Shown here one piece after another: positions 34,245-44,891 of a stretch of 64,000 bases of DNA; positions within the stretch are counted from its first letter, which is position 1; each line of letters begins with the position of its first letter. A model generated the notes under the pieces. That model was not told the origin of the DNA and did no database searches. It saw only the letters and a list, made by a program, of their open reading frames with translations. Source of the stretch: Pseudomonas fluorescens (GTDB taxonomy: Bacteria > Pseudomonadota > Gammaproteobacteria > Pseudomonadales > Pseudomonadaceae); the NCBI GenBank assembly GCA_902825215.1, contig LR782234.1, positions 5,287,001-5,351,000 on the forward strand, in the 5' to 3' direction. A program made the position numbers and the translations under genes.

Positions 34245-35578
34245 ACCACGCCTTGGGCCAACATCGCATCGGCGACTTTGACGAAGCCGGCGATGTTCGC
34301 GCCTTTGACGTAATTGACCTGGCCGTTGTCCTCGCCGTAATGCACGCAAGCGTGGTGGATCGATTGCATGATCGCGTGCAGCTTGCTGTCCACCTCTCCG
34401 GCCGTCCACAGCAGGCGCATGGCGTTCTGCGACATTTCCAGACCGCTTACGGCCACACCACCCGCATTCGAGGCCTTGCCCGGGGCGAACAGAATGCCCG
34501 CCTCGATAAAGATATCCACAGCCTCCAGCGTGGTCGGCATGTTCGCGCCCTCAGCCACGCATACACAGCCATTACGCAGCAGCGTACGCGCCGCTTCGGC
34601 GTCGAGCTCGTTCTGCGTGGCGCATGGCAGCGCAATGTCGCACGGCAGCGACCATGGCAACTGCCCGACGCGGAACTCCAGACCGAACGCAGCCGCCAGT
34701 TCGCTGATGCGCCCGCGTTTGACGTTCTTTAGTTCCAGTAGCGCCAGCCATTGTTCTTCGCTCAGGCCGGCCTCGCAGAACAGCGTGCCTTCGGAGTCGG
34801 AGAGGGAAATCACCTTGCCGCCCAGATCCATCACTTTGCGCGCCGCGTATTGCGCGACATTGCCAGAACCGGAGATCGCCACGCGCTTGCCCTCGACACC
34901 TTGCCCGCGGCGCTTGAGCATTTCCTCGGCGAAGTACACGCAACCGAAACCGGTGGCTTCCGGGCGAATCAGGCTGCCGCCATACGTCATGCCCTTGCCG
35001 GTAAGGACGCTGGTGAACTGGTTGCTCAGGCGTTTGTACTGGCCGAACAGGAAACCGATCTCCCTCGCACCCACGCCAATGTCACCGGCCGGTACGTCCA
35101 CATCCGCACCGATATGACGATACAACTCGCTCATGAACGCCTGGCAGAAACGCATGACTTCTGCGTCGCTTTTGCCCTTCGGATCGAAGTCCGAACCGCC
35201 CTTGCCGCCGCCCATCGGCAACGACGTCAGCGAGTTCTTGAAGGTCTGTTCGAAGGCGAGGAATTTCAGCACGCCCATGTTCACCGACGGATGAAAACGC
35301 AGACCGCCCTTGTACGGGCCGATGGCGCTGTTCATCTGGATGCGGAAACCGCGATTGACCCGAACCTTGCCCTGATCGTCGACCCACGATACGCGAAACA
35401 CCACCGCGCGCTCCGGTTCGCAGATACGCTCGAGAATCCCCGAGGTCAGGTAGCGCGGATTGGCTTCGAGAAATGGCCACAGACTGCGCAGCACTTCTTC
35501 GACGGCCTGGTGAAATTCAGGTTGATCGGGGTCGCGTTTTTTCAGGCGCGCGAGGAAGGATTCGACGGATTCGGTCAT
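34241..35578 (-). CDS. gdhA: NADP-dependent glutamate dehydrogenase
   Basis: A 445-residue hexameric GDH. The catalytic region PMGGGKGGSDFDPKGKSD and FCQAFMSELYRHIGADVDVPAGDIGVG, the coenzyme fold with VAISGSGNVAQYAA, and EGANMPTTLEA are all present. It makes glutamate from 2-oxoglutarate and ammonium. The length fits the small NADP-type, not the large NAD-GDH. Start MTESVESFL at 35578; the upstream frame to 35662 has no support. Confidence 0.95.
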   Translation of the reverse strand: MTESVESFLARLKKRDPDQPEFHQAVEEVLRSLWPFLEANPRYLTSGILERICEPERAVVFRVSWVDDQGKVRVNRGFRIQMNSAIGPYKGGLRFHPSVNMGVLKFLAFEQTFKNSLTSLPMGGGKGGSDFDPKGKSDAEVMRFCQAFMSELYRHIGADVDVPAGDIGVGAREIGFLFGQYKRLSNQFTSVLTGKGMTYGGSLIRPEATGFGCVYFAEEMLKRRGQGVEGKRVAISGSGNVAQYAARKVMDLGGKVISLSDSEGTLFCEAGLSEEQWLALLELKNVKRGRISELAAAFGLEFRVGQLPWSLPCDIALPCATQNELDAEAARTLLRNGCVCVAEGANMPTTLEAVDIFIEAGILFAPGKASNAGGVAVSGLEMSQNAMRLLWTAGEVDSKLHAIMQSIHHACVHYGEDNGQVNYVKGANIAGFVKVADAMLAQGVV

Positions 35579-35777
35579 GGGAAAAAGTCTCGGCAAATTT
35601 ATTGTCGTTGGAGGAGATTGGGCCGGACTGTAACAAACCGATTGCGCACAGGAACAGAGCAAAATGTCGCAGTTATGAAATTAAATGGTGCACAGGATAT
35701 AAATAGACCCTGATTTTTGCCCAGTCTTGCACCTGAATGGTGAGATCAGGCTCAGATTACGCACCAGTAGTTACATC

Positions 35778-35871
35778 GCCATCGCTGGCAAGCCAGCTCC
35801 CACAGTTTTAGCGGCGTTCACACAATCTGGACATAACACAATCCCTGTGGGAGCTGGCTTGCCAGCGATGA
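35778..35871. repeat. REPIN of a second type (ggcaagccagctccc)
   Basis: Inverted pair catcgctggcaagccagctc / gagctggcttgccagcgatg. It differs from the gcgagcaggctcgctcc family used elsewhere in the window. Confidence 0.88.
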
Positions 35872-35902
35872 ATCCACCTCGGTCCCGCTGAAAAAACCCA
35901 GG

Positions 35903-35929
35903 CAAAAAAAACGGAGCCCGAAGGCTCCG
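35903..35929 (-). terminator. Terminator after ettA
   Basis: CGGAGCC-ttcg-GGCTCCG on the minus strand followed by eight T, 22 bp past the ettA stop. Confidence 0.85.
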
Positions 35930-35951
35930 CTTTGTCATGCAACCAGCCGAA

Positions 35952-37616
<1,665 letters not shown>

Positions 37617-37691
37617 GGAGAACCTTGGGTCAGTGACAGATGAATGAGTGGAGCGCAGGCGATGCCTGGCCAGACTGTGCGCGTCGTTCAG

Positions 37692-37705
37692 TTGATCGCG
37701 ATCAA
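37692..37705. promoter_or_regulatory. ANR/FNR box between ettA and morA
   Basis: TTGATCGCGATCAA is an exact match to TTGAT-N4-ATCAA and fully palindromic. It is 76 bp upstream of ettA and 199 bp upstream of morA, so it could serve either. Confidence 0.6.
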
Positions 37706-37903
37706 TGCGTGCGCGCTGGAAAAAGTCTGATTGTAGGGGCTGGAACGCCCCCGGTCTAACCGGCAAAGCTACCTGAATGCTCCCAAGCAGTCCAGCCGCG
37801 AGGGGCTGGCACTTCGCCACGAGTCAAGGCATGCTAGCCGCCCTTTGGGCGTCCGGCTTATAGTGCACGTCGCGCCAGTCCAGCCAATCCGCAGGATCAC
37901 AGC

Positions 37904-40900
37904 TTGTCCAACGTCACTCCGCCAGCTTCTGTGAGCAGCACCCCAGCGGCGCCCGGCTCGTCCCTGCGCGGCACATTAAAGGGTGCGCTGGCGACGCTCG
38001 TGCTTTTATTGCTGGCGTTGCTGTTCTGGCAACTGCTCGACCAACTGCGTGAAACCCAGAAAAACCAGCGCCAGTACACCATCGACTACACCGCCGACCT
38101 CGCCGCGCAGGTCAGCCTGAACATGGCGCTGAACGCGCAAATCGCCCTCAATCTGCTACCGATCGTCGAACAACCGCAATCAGCCGACGAACAGCAGGCG
38201 TTGCTGCGCAAGCTCCAGCAATCGCTGCCGGATCTGCGCAGCATGGCCTTGCTCAGCCCGTCCGGGCGGATCATCAGCGACAGCGCCGCGAACAGCGACG
38301 ACGCCGACTACCTCACTGAACTGGTCCGGCGCAGCCGCGCCCAGGCGCATTATTTCAGCAACGCCGACGATGGCTCGGTGGTGCACTTGTTGTTGCACCA
38401 GGCCAGCGGCAGCACCCGCGGCTATTGGGCGCTGCGCCTGACCCCGACGTTTTTCGATTCCCTGACCAAACAGGGTGAAGCCGGCCTGCGTCCGTTGTGG
38501 CTGGTGGAAAACCGCGTCAACCATCAGATCATCAGCCGCGACAAAGCCCAGCCTTCGGCCAAACCCGGCGTACTGACCCCGGACGATCTGGCCAACACCG
38601 TGCTGACCGTGCCGCTGAGCAGCAGCGACTGGCAGTTGCGCGGGCTGTTCGACCGCCAGCGGGTGCTCGAGGAATTGTTGCCGGCGTTCATCGGCAAATG
38701 CCTGCTGGGCCTGGCGTTTTCGATGTTGCCGGTGATCGCGTTGCTGAACATGCGGCGGCGCCAGCGCCAGTTGCATGAAGGGCGCCGCCGTTATCAGGAC
38801 ATTTTCGAAGGCACCGGCGTGGCGCTGTGCGTACTCGATCTGTCGGGCCTCAAGCAGGCATTCGACAAGGCGCAGATCCAGAGCAGCGACCAGCTCAAGG
38901 CCTGGCTCGATCAGCCGCAGCAACGCCAGCAATTGCTTCAGGAACTGCGTGTCACCGAGGTCAATCAGGTCGCGCTGCAACTGCTCAACGTCAATTCCTG
39001 CGAGCAGGCCTGGCAACTGCTGATCGCCGGCCAACCGCATCAACATTGCGTCATCGGCCAGCAAATTCTCGATGCGGTCTTAATGCAACAGGATCAACTG
39101 GAACTGGAAATCAAACTGCCGGACGGCAACGGCCGCGACCAACATCTGTGGATGGTGCTGCGCCTGCCCAACGAGCAAGACGATTACAAAGCGGTGATCC
39201 TCAGTATCAACGACATCACCAGCCGCAAGCTGATCGAACTGTCGTTGCTCGAGCGCGAGGGCTTCTGGTCGGACGTGGTGCGCACCGTGCCGGATCATCT
39301 GTACGTGCAGGACGTGATCAGCCAGCGGATGATTTTCAGCAACCATCACCTCGGCCAGACACTGGGCTACAACCGCAGCGAACTGCACCAGATGGGCGAG
39401 TACTTCTGGGAAATCCTCCTGCACCCGGAAGATGCCGACCACTACCATCGCTCGCGGCAGTTGCAGCGCCACGCCGGTTACAGCCAGTTGCTGCAATGCC
39501 AGTTGCGTTTCCGCCATCGCGACGGCAAATGGCGGCGCTTCGACATTCGCGAACAGGCGCTGGCGCGGGACAAACACGATCAGGTCACGCGGATCATCGG
39601 CGTGGCCAAGGACATCACCGAGCAGATCGAGGCCAGCGAATCCCTGCGCGACAGCGAGCAGCGTTACCGGATGCTCGCCGAAAGCATCAGCGACGTGATT
39701 TTCTCCACCGACAGCAAACTCTCGCTGAACTATGTGAGCCCGTCGGTGCAAGCGGTGCTGGGATATAACGCCGAGTGGATTTTCCAGAACGGCTGGCAAT
39801 CGACCATCGCCAACCCGCAGCAATTGAACGGCATCTACACGCTGATGGATCGCGTCAGCAAAGCCTTGGACAAGCCCGAACAACTGGCGCTGCTGCGCAA
39901 TCAGGTGCAGACGCAACTGTTCCTGTTCGACTGCCTGCGCGCCGATGGCCGCAAGATCCCCATCGAACTGCGCCTGGTGCTGGTCTGGGACGAGCATGGC
40001 GCCTTCGAAGGCGTGCTCGGCGTCGGCCGCGACATCAGCCAGCAGCGCCGCGCCGAAAAGGACCTGCGCATGGCCGCCACGGTATTCGAGCACTCGACCT
40101 CGGCGATTCTGATCACCGACCCGGCCGGCTACATTGTCCAGGCCAACGAAGCGTTCAGCCGCGTCAGCGGCTACGCGGTGGGTGAAGTGCTCGACCAGTT
40201 GCCGAACATGCTCACCGTCGATGAACAGCAGGACGCGCACCTGCGCTACGTGCTCAAACAACTGCATGAGCACAGCACCTGGGAAGGCGAGGTCTGGATG
40301 AAGCGCCGCAACGGCGAGCATTATCCTGCGTGGGTCGGGATTACCGCAGTGCTCGACGACGAGGGCGATCTGGCCAGCTACGTGTGCTTCTTCAGCGACA
40401 TCAGCGAGCGCAAGGCCAGCGAACAGCGCATTCACCGCCTCGCCTACTACGACGCCCTGACCCACCTGCCCAACCGCACGCTGTTCCAGGATCGCCTGCA
40501 CACCGCGCTGCAAGCGGCCGAACGGCAGAAGTCGTGGGTGGTGCTGATGTTCCTCGATCTCGACCGGTTCAAGCCGATCAACGACTCCCTCGGCCACGCC
40601 GCCGGCGATCGCATGCTCAAGGACATGGCCACGCGCCTGCTGGCCTGCGTCGGTGAAGACGACACCGTGGCGCGCATGGGCGGCGATGAATTTACCCTGC
40701 TGCTGCAACATCGTTCCAGCCGCGAACTGGCCTTGAACCGGGCGATTCACGTCGCCGAGCAGATCCTCGGCAGTCTGGTCCGGCCGTTTGTGCTCGAAGG
40801 CCGTGAGTTCTTTGTCACCGCGAGTATCGGCATCGCGCTGAGCCCGCAGGACGGCAACGAACTCAGCCAGTTGATGAAGAACGCCGACACCGCGATGTAC

Positions 40901-41752
40901 CACGCCAAGGAGCGCGGCAAGAACAACTTCCAGTTCTACCAGGCTGACATGAACGCCAGTGCGCTGGAGCGTCTGGAGCTGGAAAGCGACTTGCGCCATG
41001 CGCTGGAACAGAACGAATTCGTCCTGTATTACCAGCCGCAGTTCAGCGGCGACGGCAAACGTCTGACCGGCGCCGAAGCGCTGTTGCGCTGGCGCCATCC
41101 GCGTCGCGGGCTGGTGCCGCCGGGGGATTTCATTCCGGTGCTGGAAGAACTCGGGCTGGTGGTCGACGTGGGCGACTGGGTGATCAGCGAAGCCTGCCGC
41201 CAGCTGAAAACCTGGCATCAGCAACGCGTGCGCGTGCCGAAGGTGTCGGTGAACATCTCGGCGCGGCAGTTCTCCGACGGCCAGCTCGGCACGCGCATCG
41301 CCACGATCCTGCGCGAAACCGGTCTGCCGCCGGCGTGCCTGGAACTGGAACTGACCGAAAGTATCCTGATGCGCGAAGTCAGCGAGGCGATGCAGATTCT
41401 CGCCGGCCTGAAAAACCTTGGCCTGAGCATCGCCGTCGATGACTTCGGCACCGGTTACTCATCGCTGAACTACCTCAAGCAATTCCCGATCGACGTGCTG
41501 AAAATCGACCGCACCTTCGTCGATGGCCTGCCCTCCGGCGAACAGGACGCGCAAATCGCCCGGGCGATCATCGCCATGGCCCACAGCTTGAACCTGGCGG
41601 TGATCGCCGAGGGCGTGGAAACCCACGAGCAACTGGACTTCCTGCGTGAGCACGGTTGCGACGAGGTGCAGGGTTACCTGTTTGGCCGGCCGATGCCGGC
41701 GGGACGGTTCGAGGCGCAGTTCAGCAATGATGCGCTCTTCATGTTCGACTGA
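37904..41752 (+). CDS. morA: MorA: membrane PAS-GGDEF-EAL cyclic-di-GMP enzyme
   Basis: A 1282-residue protein. Transmembrane segments near residues 25-50 and 263-283 flank a periplasmic sensor region; about four PAS domains follow (285-840), then GGDEF (about 840-1005; ARMGGDEFTLL near 926) and EAL (about 1020-1275; GAEALLRWRHP, ELTESILM, DDFGTGYSS). All main catalytic residues of both domains are present. The diguanylate cyclase I-site (RxxD) reads GEDD, so product inhibition is probably lost. In P. putida and P. aeruginosa MorA regulates flagella and biofilm. The start is TTG at 37904 with AGGATC upstream; the next Met is about 73 codons in. Followed by glyA as in PAO1. Confidence 0.9.
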   Translation: MSNVTPPASVSSTPAAPGSSLRGTLKGALATLVLLLLALLFWQLLDQLRETQKNQRQYTIDYTADLAAQVSLNMALNAQIALNLLPIVEQPQSADEQQALLRKLQQSLPDLRSMALLSPSGRIISDSAANSDDADYLTELVRRSRAQAHYFSNADDGSVVHLLLHQASGSTRGYWALRLTPTFFDSLTKQGEAGLRPLWLVENRVNHQIISRDKAQPSAKPGVLTPDDLANTVLTVPLSSSDWQLRGLFDRQRVLEELLPAFIGKCLLGLAFSMLPVIALLNMRRRQRQLHEGRRRYQDIFEGTGVALCVLDLSGLKQAFDKAQIQSSDQLKAWLDQPQQRQQLLQELRVTEVNQVALQLLNVNSCEQAWQLLIAGQPHQHCVIGQQILDAVLMQQDQLELEIKLPDGNGRDQHLWMVLRLPNEQDDYKAVILSINDITSRKLIELSLLEREGFWSDVVRTVPDHLYVQDVISQRMIFSNHHLGQTLGYNRSELHQMGEYFWEILLHPEDADHYHRSRQLQRHAGYSQLLQCQLRFRHRDGKWRRFDIREQALARDKHDQVTRIIGVAKDITEQIEASESLRDSEQRYRMLAESISDVIFSTDSKLSLNYVSPSVQAVLGYNAEWIFQNGWQSTIANPQQLNGIYTLMDRVSKALDKPEQLALLRNQVQTQLFLFDCLRADGRKIPIELRLVLVWDEHGAFEGVLGVGRDISQQRRAEKDLRMAATVFEHSTSAILITDPAGYIVQANEAFSRVSGYAVGEVLDQLPNMLTVDEQQDAHLRYVLKQLHEHSTWEGEVWMKRRNGEHYPAWVGITAVLDDEGDLASYVCFFSDISERKASEQRIHRLAYYDALTHLPNRTLFQDRLHTALQAAERQKSWVVLMFLDLDRFKPINDSLGHAAGDRMLKDMATRLLACVGEDDTVARMGGDEFTLLLQHRSSRELALNRAIHVAEQILGSLVRPFVLEGREFFVTASIGIALSPQDGNELSQLMKNADTAMYHAKERGKNNFQFYQADMNASALERLELESDLRHALEQNEFVLYYQPQFSGDGKRLTGAEALLRWRHPRRGLVPPGDFIPVLEELGLVVDVGDWVISEACRQLKTWHQQRVRVPKVSVNISARQFSDGQLGTRIATILRETGLPPACLELELTESILMREVSEAMQILAGLKNLGLSIAVDDFGTGYSSLNYLKQFPIDVLKIDRTFVDGLPSGEQDAQIARAIIAMAHSLNLAVIAEGVETHEQLDFLREHGCDEVQGYLFGRPMPAGRFEAQFSNDALFMFD

Positions 41753-41766
41753 AGTCCTGCGGTGCG

Positions 41767-41862
41767 GCCATCGCTGGCAAGCCAGCTCCCACAGGGATTG
41801 GCAATGGATCAGTATTTTGAGGCTGGAACACAGTCATTGTGGGAGCTGGCTTGCCAGCGATA
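41767..41862. repeat. REPIN of the ggcaagccagctccc type
   Basis: Inverted pair catcgctggcaagccagctc / gagctggcttgccagcgata, between morA and glyA. Confidence 0.88.
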
Positions 41863-41873
41863 GGGTCGGCACA

Positions 41874-41957
41874 AACGCCACCTGTCTATGCATGAACGCC
41901 ACTTGTCTGCGACATGATGCCGTTTCATATGCCATCCAAAAGCGGTTGGGTTAGAAT
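41874..41957 (+). promoter_or_regulatory. Direct repeats, short palindrome and -10 upstream of glyA
   Basis: AACGCCACCTGTCT (41874-41887) and AACGCCACTTGTCT (41895-41908) are direct repeats spaced 21 bp start to start. The second runs into the palindrome TGTCTGCGACA (41904-41914). A likely -10, TAGAAT, is at 41952-41957, and the -35 is poor, as for an activator-dependent promoter. Confidence 0.45.
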
Positions 41958-41997
41958 GCCCCCCTTTTCTGCCCCCCCCCGATCCTTGAGGACCGCC

Positions 41998-43251
41998 ATG
42001 TTCAGCCGTGATTTGACTATTGCCAAGTACGACGCCGACCTTTTTGCCGCCATGGAGCAAGAAGCTCAGCGTCAGGAAGAACACATTGAGCTGATCGCTT
42101 CGGAAAACTACACCAGCCCAGCGGTGATGGAAGCTCAAGGCTCGGTCCTGACCAACAAGTACGCCGAAGGCTACCCGGGCAAGCGCTACTACGGTGGTTG
42201 CGAATACGTCGACGTGGTCGAGCAACTGGCCATCGACCGTGCCAAGGAACTGTTCGGCGCCGATTACGCCAACGTTCAACCGCACGCCGGTTCGCAAGCC
42301 AACGCCGCGGTCTACCTGGCCCTGCTGTCGGCTGGTGACACCATTCTGGGCATGAGCCTGGCCCACGGCGGTCACCTGACCCACGGCGCCAGCGTTTCCT
42401 CCTCGGGCAAGCTGTACAACGCCGTGCAGTACGGCATCGACGCCAACGGCCTGATCGACTACGACGAAGTCGAGCGCCTGGCAGTCGAGCACAAGCCGAA
42501 AATGATCGTGGCCGGTTTCTCCGCCTACTCGCAGATCCTCGACTTCCCACGCTTCCGCGCCATCGCGGACAAAGTCGGTGCCTACCTGTTCGTCGACATG
42601 GCCCACGTGGCCGGTCTGGTCGCCGCTGGCGTTTACCCGAACCCGGTGCCGTTCGCTGACGTCGTCACCACCACCACGCACAAGACCCTGCGCGGTCCAC
42701 GTGGCGGTCTGATCCTGGCGCGCGCCAATGCCGACATCGAGAAGAAGCTCAACTCCGCAGTATTCCCGGGCGCCCAGGGTGGCCCACTGGAGCACGTGAT
42801 CGCTGCCAAGGCGATCTGCTTCAAGGAAGCGCTGCAGCCTGAGTTCAAGGTTTACCAGCAACAGGTGGTGAAAAACGCCCAGGCCATGGCCAGCGTATTC
42901 ATCGAACGCGGTTTCGACGTGGTCTCGGGCGGTACTGAAAACCACCTGTTCCTGCTGTCGCTGATCAAGCAGGAAATCTCCGGTAAAGACGCCGACGCCG
43001 CTCTGGGCAAAGCGTTCATCACCGTGAACAAGAACTCCGTGCCTAACGATCCACGCTCGCCGTTCGTCACCTCCGGCCTGCGTTTCGGTACTCCGGCAGT
43101 GACCACTCGCGGCTTCAAAGAGGCTGAGTGCAAAGAGCTGGCCGGCTGGATCTGCGACATCCTGGCAGACCTGAACAACGAAGCGGTAATCGACGCCGTA
43201 CGTGAGAAAGTCAAAGCCATCTGCAAGAAACTGCCGGTATACGGCGCGTAA
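41998..43251 (+). CDS. glyA: Serine hydroxymethyltransferase
   Basis: A 417-residue PLP enzyme converting serine and THF to glycine and methylene-THF. EEHIELIASENYTS, YPGKRYYGGCEYVD and the PLP lysine region VVTTTTHKTLRGPRGG are all conserved. The start MFSRDLTIAKYD at 41998 has TTGAGGACC upstream. Pseudomonads carry several glyA paralogues; this one matches the copy after morA (glyA3 of PAO1). Confidence 0.95.
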   Translation: MFSRDLTIAKYDADLFAAMEQEAQRQEEHIELIASENYTSPAVMEAQGSVLTNKYAEGYPGKRYYGGCEYVDVVEQLAIDRAKELFGADYANVQPHAGSQANAAVYLALLSAGDTILGMSLAHGGHLTHGASVSSSGKLYNAVQYGIDANGLIDYDEVERLAVEHKPKMIVAGFSAYSQILDFPRFRAIADKVGAYLFVDMAHVAGLVAAGVYPNPVPFADVVTTTTHKTLRGPRGGLILARANADIEKKLNSAVFPGAQGGPLEHVIAAKAICFKEALQPEFKVYQQQVVKNAQAMASVFIERGFDVVSGGTENHLFLLSLIKQEISGKDADAALGKAFITVNKNSVPNDPRSPFVTSGLRFGTPAVTTRGFKEAECKELAGWICDILADLNNEAVIDAVREKVKAICKKLPVYGA

Positions 43252-43280
43252 TCGCGACGTCAAACCTGCAGCAGGAAAAA

Positions 43281-43308
43281 CCGGCCAAGTGATTGGCCGG
43301 TTTTTTTT
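43281..43308 (+). terminator. glyA terminator
   Basis: CCGGCCAA-gtga-TTGGCCGG followed by eight T, 29 bp after the stop. Confidence 0.92.
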
Positions 43309-43361
43309 CGCCCGTTTTTTTTCAAACACCTGAACCGCTCAAGCATGGGGCTTGCCGCACA

Positions 43362-43376
43362 ACTGGTCAGACCGGT
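43362..43376. promoter_or_regulatory. Candidate GntR/FCD operator upstream of the symporter
   Basis: ACTGGTC-A-GACCGGT is a 15-bp inverted repeat, 12 of 14 flanking positions paired. It contains TGGTC-A-GACC, matching the yGTm-N-kACr consensus of GntR-family operators. It is 152 bp before the symporter start, and two FCD regulators follow that gene. Confidence 0.5.
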
Positions 43377-43528
43377 CATGCCAATTCGTCATTTTTCACT
43401 TGCGGCCATGGAAAATCAGCGCCTAGACTGCGCCTGCACTGGACATACCGGTAAGACCACAATAATTAAGTCCTGAATCCGATACGCCAAGCGTGCGGCA
43501 GCCAGGACACCGACCCAGGATTCCTCCC

Positions 43529-44842
43529 ATGCTCAGATGGTGCTCGCGTTCAATCTTCCTCCAAGTGGTTCTCGGACTGATGCTCGGCATCGTCTGCGGG
43601 CTGACCCTCCCGGAATACTCAGCCCAGCTCAAACCGCTCGGCGACGGTTTCATCAAACTGATCAAGATGCTCATCGGCCTGATCGTGTTCTGCGTAGTGG
43701 TCAGCGGCATCAGTGGCGCGGGCGACCTGAAGAAGGTCGGGCGCATCGGCCTCAAGTCGGTGATCTACTTCGAAGTGCTGACCACCATCGCTCTGGTGAT
43801 CGGCCTGGTGTTCGCCTTCAGCACCGGCATCGGCAGCGGCGCGAATATTCATCTGGAGCAACTGTCCCGCGCCGACATGGGCGACCTCGCCGAGCGCGGG
43901 CAGCACATGCACACCACCACGCAATTTCTGATGGACCTGATCCCGACCTCGGTGATCGGTGCCTTCGCCGACAACAACATTCTGCAAGTGCTGCTGTTCT
44001 CGGTGCTGTTCGGCAGCGCGCTGAATCTGGTCGGCGAAGCGGCGTCGGGAATTTCGCGGCTGATCAACGAACTGAGCCATGTGATCTTCCGCATCATGGG
44101 CATGATCGTGCGTCTGGCGCCGATCGGCGTGTTCGGCGCCATCGCCTTCACTACCAGCAAATATGGCCTGGATTCGCTGCAGCATCTGGGCAGCCTCGTC
44201 GGACTGTTCTATCTGACCTGCATTGCATTCGTCAGCGTGATTCTCGGTCTGGTGATGCGTGCTTCCGGCCTGCGCATGTGGCCGCTGCTCAAGTACCTGC
44301 GCGAAGAACTGCTGATCGTCATGGGCACCGCCTCCTCTGACGCCGTGCTGCCGCAGATCATGCGCAAGCTTGAACATCTGGGCATCGGCAGTTCGACCGT
44401 CGGGCTGGTGATTCCGACCGGGTATTCGTTCAACCTCGACGGTTTTTCGATCTACCTGACCCTGGCCATCGTGTTCATCGCCAACGCCACGGGTACGCCG
44501 CTGGCGATGACCGATCTGCTGACGATTTTGCTGGTGTCGCTGATCACCTCCAAAGGTGCCCATGGCATTCCCGGCTCGGCGCTGGTGATTCTCGCGGCAA
44601 CGTTGACCGCGATTCCGGCGATTCCGGTGGTCGGTCTGGTGCTGGTGCTCGCGGTGGACTGGTTCATGGGCATCGGTCGCGCGCTGACCAACCTGATCGG
44701 CAACTGCGTCGCCACCGTTGCCATCGCCCGCTGGGAAAAGGACATCGACGTACAACGGGCCAACAAGGTGCTCAATGGCGAACAGGGCTATAACTTCCAG
44801 CCGAGAAAAACCGTTGCGCAAGCGGCGGCCAAAGAATTCTGA
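43529..44842 (+). CDS. DctA-type dicarboxylate/amino acid:cation symporter
   Basis: A 437-residue polytopic transporter of the DAACS family. The N-terminus FLQVVLGLMLGIVCGLTLPE and the core blocks KPLGDGFIKLIKMLIGLIVF, TSSDAVLPQIMRKLE-like, VIPTGYSFNLDGFSIYLTLA and SLITSKGAHGIPGSAL are typical. Compared with E. coli DctA the substrate region reads NLDGF in place of NLDGT and GIPGSA in place of GVTGSG, so it may prefer another substrate. Start MLRWCSRSIF at 43529; a longer frame starts at 43493. Likely regulated by the following GntR genes. Confidence 0.87.
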   Translation: MLRWCSRSIFLQVVLGLMLGIVCGLTLPEYSAQLKPLGDGFIKLIKMLIGLIVFCVVVSGISGAGDLKKVGRIGLKSVIYFEVLTTIALVIGLVFAFSTGIGSGANIHLEQLSRADMGDLAERGQHMHTTTQFLMDLIPTSVIGAFADNNILQVLLFSVLFGSALNLVGEAASGISRLINELSHVIFRIMGMIVRLAPIGVFGAIAFTTSKYGLDSLQHLGSLVGLFYLTCIAFVSVILGLVMRASGLRMWPLLKYLREELLIVMGTASSDAVLPQIMRKLEHLGIGSSTVGLVIPTGYSFNLDGFSIYLTLAIVFIANATGTPLAMTDLLTILLVSLITSKGAHGIPGSALVILAATLTAIPAIPVVGLVLVLAVDWFMGIGRALTNLIGNCVATVAIARWEKDIDVQRANKVLNGEQGYNFQPRKTVAQAAAKEF

Positions 44843-44848
44843 TTGATC

Positions 44849-44876
44849 GCCGTGCCTGCTGATCGGCAGGCACGGC
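44849..44876. other. 11-bp hairpin between the symporter and the GntR gene
   Basis: GCCGTGCCTGC-tgatcg-GCAGGCACGGC is a perfect stem without a T-run, just before the RBS (GGAGCC at 44881) of the next gene. It may attenuate or protect the mRNA. Confidence 0.5.
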
Positions 44877-44891
44877 GCAGGGAGCCAATAC

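Larger units (their letters stand above)
35579..35951. other. 373-bp gap between gdhA and ettA
   Basis: It holds a REPIN and the ettA terminator, listed separately. The part next to gdhA (35579-35777) should contain the gdhA promoter, but no clear operator was recognised. Confidence 0.5.

Noticed and set aside
39080..41224. A 714-codon frame opposite morA
   Set aside because: The plus strand has intact PAS, GGDEF and EAL domains; the other frame is a high-GC shadow.
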